Source: Cryobacterium sp. PH29-G1
GTDB taxonomy: Bacteria; Actinomycetota; Actinomycetes; Actinomycetales; Microbacteriaceae
DNA length: 64,000 nt
Assembly (NCBI RefSeq): GCF_030063365.1
Contig: NZ_JASISY010000016.1
Location: 32,846 to 96,845 of the forward strand
Reading direction: 5' to 3'
In this document: piece after piece, positions 62,443-64,000 of the stretch
Layout: each line of letters starts with the position of its first letter
Numbering within the stretch: the stretch's first letter is position 1
The notes under the pieces: generated by a model
Seen by the model: only the letters and a program-made list of their open reading frames with translations
Database searches by the model: none
Told to the model about the DNA's origin: nothing
Position numbers and translations under genes: made by a program

Positions 62443-63771
62443 GTGCCTCAGACTGTGCAGACCACCTACGGCTCGGCCAGCGCCGGGGACCCTTATAACG
62501 CGGCCGGCGGTAACGGCGGCTATACCGCCGAGCACTACGACCTCAACCTGGACTATCGGGTCACCACCAACCGGTTGAACGCCACGGCGGTCATCACCAT
62601 GCGGGCCCTGATGCGGCTCGACCGGTTCAGCCTGGACTTTGCCGGGCTGAGCATGGAGAAGGTCACCGTGAACGGCCAGCGGCCGGCCAAGGTCACGCAC
62701 AGCGCTCGCAAACTCGTGATCACCCTCGCCACGACCATTGAAGCCGGGGCGGAATTTGAGGTGGTGGTGCGCTATCGCGGGGCGCCGCATCCGGTGCGTA
62801 GTGCCTGGGGCGATGTGGGCTGGGAAGAACTCGACGATGGCGTGCTCGTGTCGGGGCAGCCGTGTGGGGCGCCGTCGTGGTTTCCGTGCAACGATCACCC
62901 GAGCAACAAGGCCACGTATCGCATCACGGTCGCCTGCGAATCCGGCTACACGGTGGTCTCGAACGGGGTGTTGTCGGCGCGGTCGAGCCGGTCGGGTCGC
63001 ACTTCGTACACCTTCGATGTGCGCGAACCGATGGCCACCTACCTGGCCACGGTGCTGATCGGTCGCTACCGGCGCCGCGACCTGGCGGCCGCTCCGGTGG
63101 CGCACAGCCTGTTCTTTCCGGCCGAGCTGGCCACCCGGGTGGGCACCGATTTTGCCCGCCTCAGCGAGATGATCGCGTTCTTCACCGACCGGTTCGGACC
63201 CTACCCGTTTGCGTCGTACTCGGTGGTGGTCACCGAGGACGAGCTGGAGATTCCGCTCGAGGCGCACGGCCTGGCCGTGTTCGGAAGCAACCATGTTGAC
63301 GGCGAGCACGGCAGTGACCGGCTGATCGCCCACGAACTGGCGCACCAGTGGTACGGCAACAGCCTCACCGTGGCTCGCTGGCACGACATCTGGTTGCAGG
63401 AAGGCTTCGCCTGCTACGCCGAATGGCTCTGGGAGGAGCAGCGCGGCGGACGCAGCGCCGACACCCTCGCCGCGCTGCACCGCAGCAAGGTGGCGGCATT
63501 GCCGCGCGACATTGTGGTGGGCGATCCCGGACCAAAGGACATGTTCGATGACCGCGTCTACAAGCGCGGTGCGCTGGCGCTGCACGCCATCCGCAAATCG
63601 CTCGGTGACGACGCCTTCTTCGCGGCCCTGCGCGCTTACACCGCGGCCCGGCGGCACGGCCACGTCTCCACCCCCGACTTCGTGGAGTTCTTCTCCGAGC
63701 ACACCGGAAGCCGCGCGATCGCCGGCTTCGTAACCCGCTGGGTGCAGGAGTCGGCCCTGCCGAGCCTCTAG
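62443..63771 (+). CDS. M1-family metallopeptidase, short form
   Basis: A 442-residue zinc aminopeptidase-like protein. The zinc site is complete: HELAH at 297-301 and Glu320 in WLQEGF, with the 18-residue spacing of gluzincins. The N-terminal beta domain (AEHYDLNLDYRVTTNRLNATAVITMRAL) is present but the large C-terminal domain of aminopeptidase N is absent. The GAMEN exopeptidase motif is replaced by LEAHGLAVFG. No signal peptide is seen, so it should be cytoplasmic. It follows the Pls/PosA gene by 32 bp in the same direction and may trim or degrade that product; a general peptidase role is the alternative. Confidence 0.9.
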   Translation: MPQTVQTTYGSASAGDPYNAAGGNGGYTAEHYDLNLDYRVTTNRLNATAVITMRALMRLDRFSLDFAGLSMEKVTVNGQRPAKVTHSARKLVITLATTIEAGAEFEVVVRYRGAPHPVRSAWGDVGWEELDDGVLVSGQPCGAPSWFPCNDHPSNKATYRITVACESGYTVVSNGVLSARSSRSGRTSYTFDVREPMATYLATVLIGRYRRRDLAAAPVAHSLFFPAELATRVGTDFARLSEMIAFFTDRFGPYPFASYSVVVTEDELEIPLEAHGLAVFGSNHVDGEHGSDRLIAHELAHQWYGNSLTVARWHDIWLQEGFACYAEWLWEEQRGGRSADTLAALHRSKVAALPRDIVVGDPGPKDMFDDRVYKRGALALHAIRKSLGDDAFFAALRAYTAARRHGHVSTPDFVEFFSEHTGSRAIAGFVTRWVQESALPSL

Positions 63772-63848
63772 CCTCTGGCCTCTGGCCTCTGGCCGCTGGC
63801 CGCTGGCCTCTGGCCGCTGGCCTCTGGCCGCTGGCCTCTGGCCTCTGG
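63772..63848. repeat. 7-bp tandem repeat, 11 copies
   Basis: Eleven unbroken heptamers, CCTCTGG or CCGCTGG, begin at the base after the peptidase stop codon; a partial twelfth follows. Only the third base varies. The period excludes coding use. Confidence 0.95.
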
Positions 63849-63852
63849 CCTC

Positions 63853-64000
63853 TCGCTGCGCGCTCTTCCCCTGCCGCGCGATGTCAAGCTGTGTGGAGTC
63901 ACCGGAGTTAGTTTTTGACGCTTCTGTCGGGAAGATGATTGATTCCGACGACGCCGGCGGGTGCCGGTGTGGTGGGTCGTGCACAGAATCGTTCCGGATG
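63853..64000. other. Right edge of window, nothing recognised
   Basis: The last ~150 bases drop in G+C around GGAGTTAGTTTTTGACG and rise again. A minus-strand frame is open to the edge but also runs through the repeat and peptidase gene, so it is probably a shadow. No gene is claimed. Confidence 0.4.

Noticed and set aside
1..64000. tRNA, rRNA or riboswitch genes
   Set aside because: I looked for conserved tRNA arm patterns and common riboswitch cores in the gaps and found none I could support by eye. A covariance-model scan would settle it.

Overview
The window looks like chromosomal DNA from a high-GC actinobacterium, most likely a member of the Microbacteriaceae. The evidence is the codon use, the many GTG/TTG starts with GTGA/ATGA stop-start overlaps, the recurrent GCGGATGC/GCATCCGC words inside genes, a DtxR/IdeR-type iron box, metabolite:H+ symporter and tripartite tricarboxylate (TTT) transporters, and a Pls/PosA-type synthetase. 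This placement is inferred from sequence style; no rRNA or tRNA gene was seen.

Layout. (1) 1-5.8 kb: a catabolic operon with the end of an MFS symporter, an aldo/keto reductase, a TIM-barrel sugar-phosphate isomerase, a DhaK-DhaL kinase, an RpiB-type isomerase and a GntR/FCD regulator. The set matches erythrulose/tetritol breakdown to D-erythrose-4-phosphate. (2) 5.9-16.1 kb: an acetate-type transporter, a TetR regulator, a Zn alcohol dehydrogenase and a divergent operon of alpha/beta hydrolase, Baeyer-Villiger-type monooxygenase and two SDRs, followed by a TctCBA carrier. Two related 32-bp palindromes tie the alcohol dehydrogenase/hydrolase promoter to the tctC promoter. (3) 16.1-25.7 kb: housekeeping and accessory genes, including a quinone reductase, small membrane proteins, a VOC protein, a ClC channel facing a MarR regulator across a palindrome, a deazaflavin-dependent reductase, a Crp/Fnr regulator and a haloacid dehalogenase-like protein. 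A membrane-protein gene here sits between two 107-bp direct repeats. (4) 25.8-31.1 kb: an iron-boxed siderophore uptake operon (binding lipoprotein, two permeases, ATPase, siderophore-interacting reductase). The reductase carries a 100-residue tetrapeptide repeat. Several unrelated tandem arrays cluster here. (5) 31.2-40.4 kb: a LacI-linked sugar regulon with an FGGY kinase, a fucose-isomerase-like protein, a second TctCBA carrier and a DapA-family aldolase. Twin operators lie in its two promoter regions.

(6) 40.6-58.2 kb: an exopolysaccharide locus with an initiating sugar transferase, glycosyltransferases, flippase, Wzy-like polymerase, two hexapeptide acetyltransferases and GDP-L-fucose synthesis (gmd, fcl). 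It is broken by an insertion-sequence graveyard at 46.7-49.8 and 51.25-52.9 kb, with two ISL3-family copies in opposite orientation on either side of the polymerase gene. The glycan genes look richer in A+T than the flanks, as is common for exchanged surface-polysaccharide loci.

(7) 58.4-63.8 kb: a 1319-residue Pls/PosA-family single-module NRPS (adenylation, carrier, then a membrane part with three left-handed beta-helix domains) followed 32 bp later by a half-length M1 metallopeptidase. The adenylation pocket read by hand is lysine-like. This pair, possibly a poly(diamino acid) synthetase with a matching peptidase, is the most interesting candidate system in the window.
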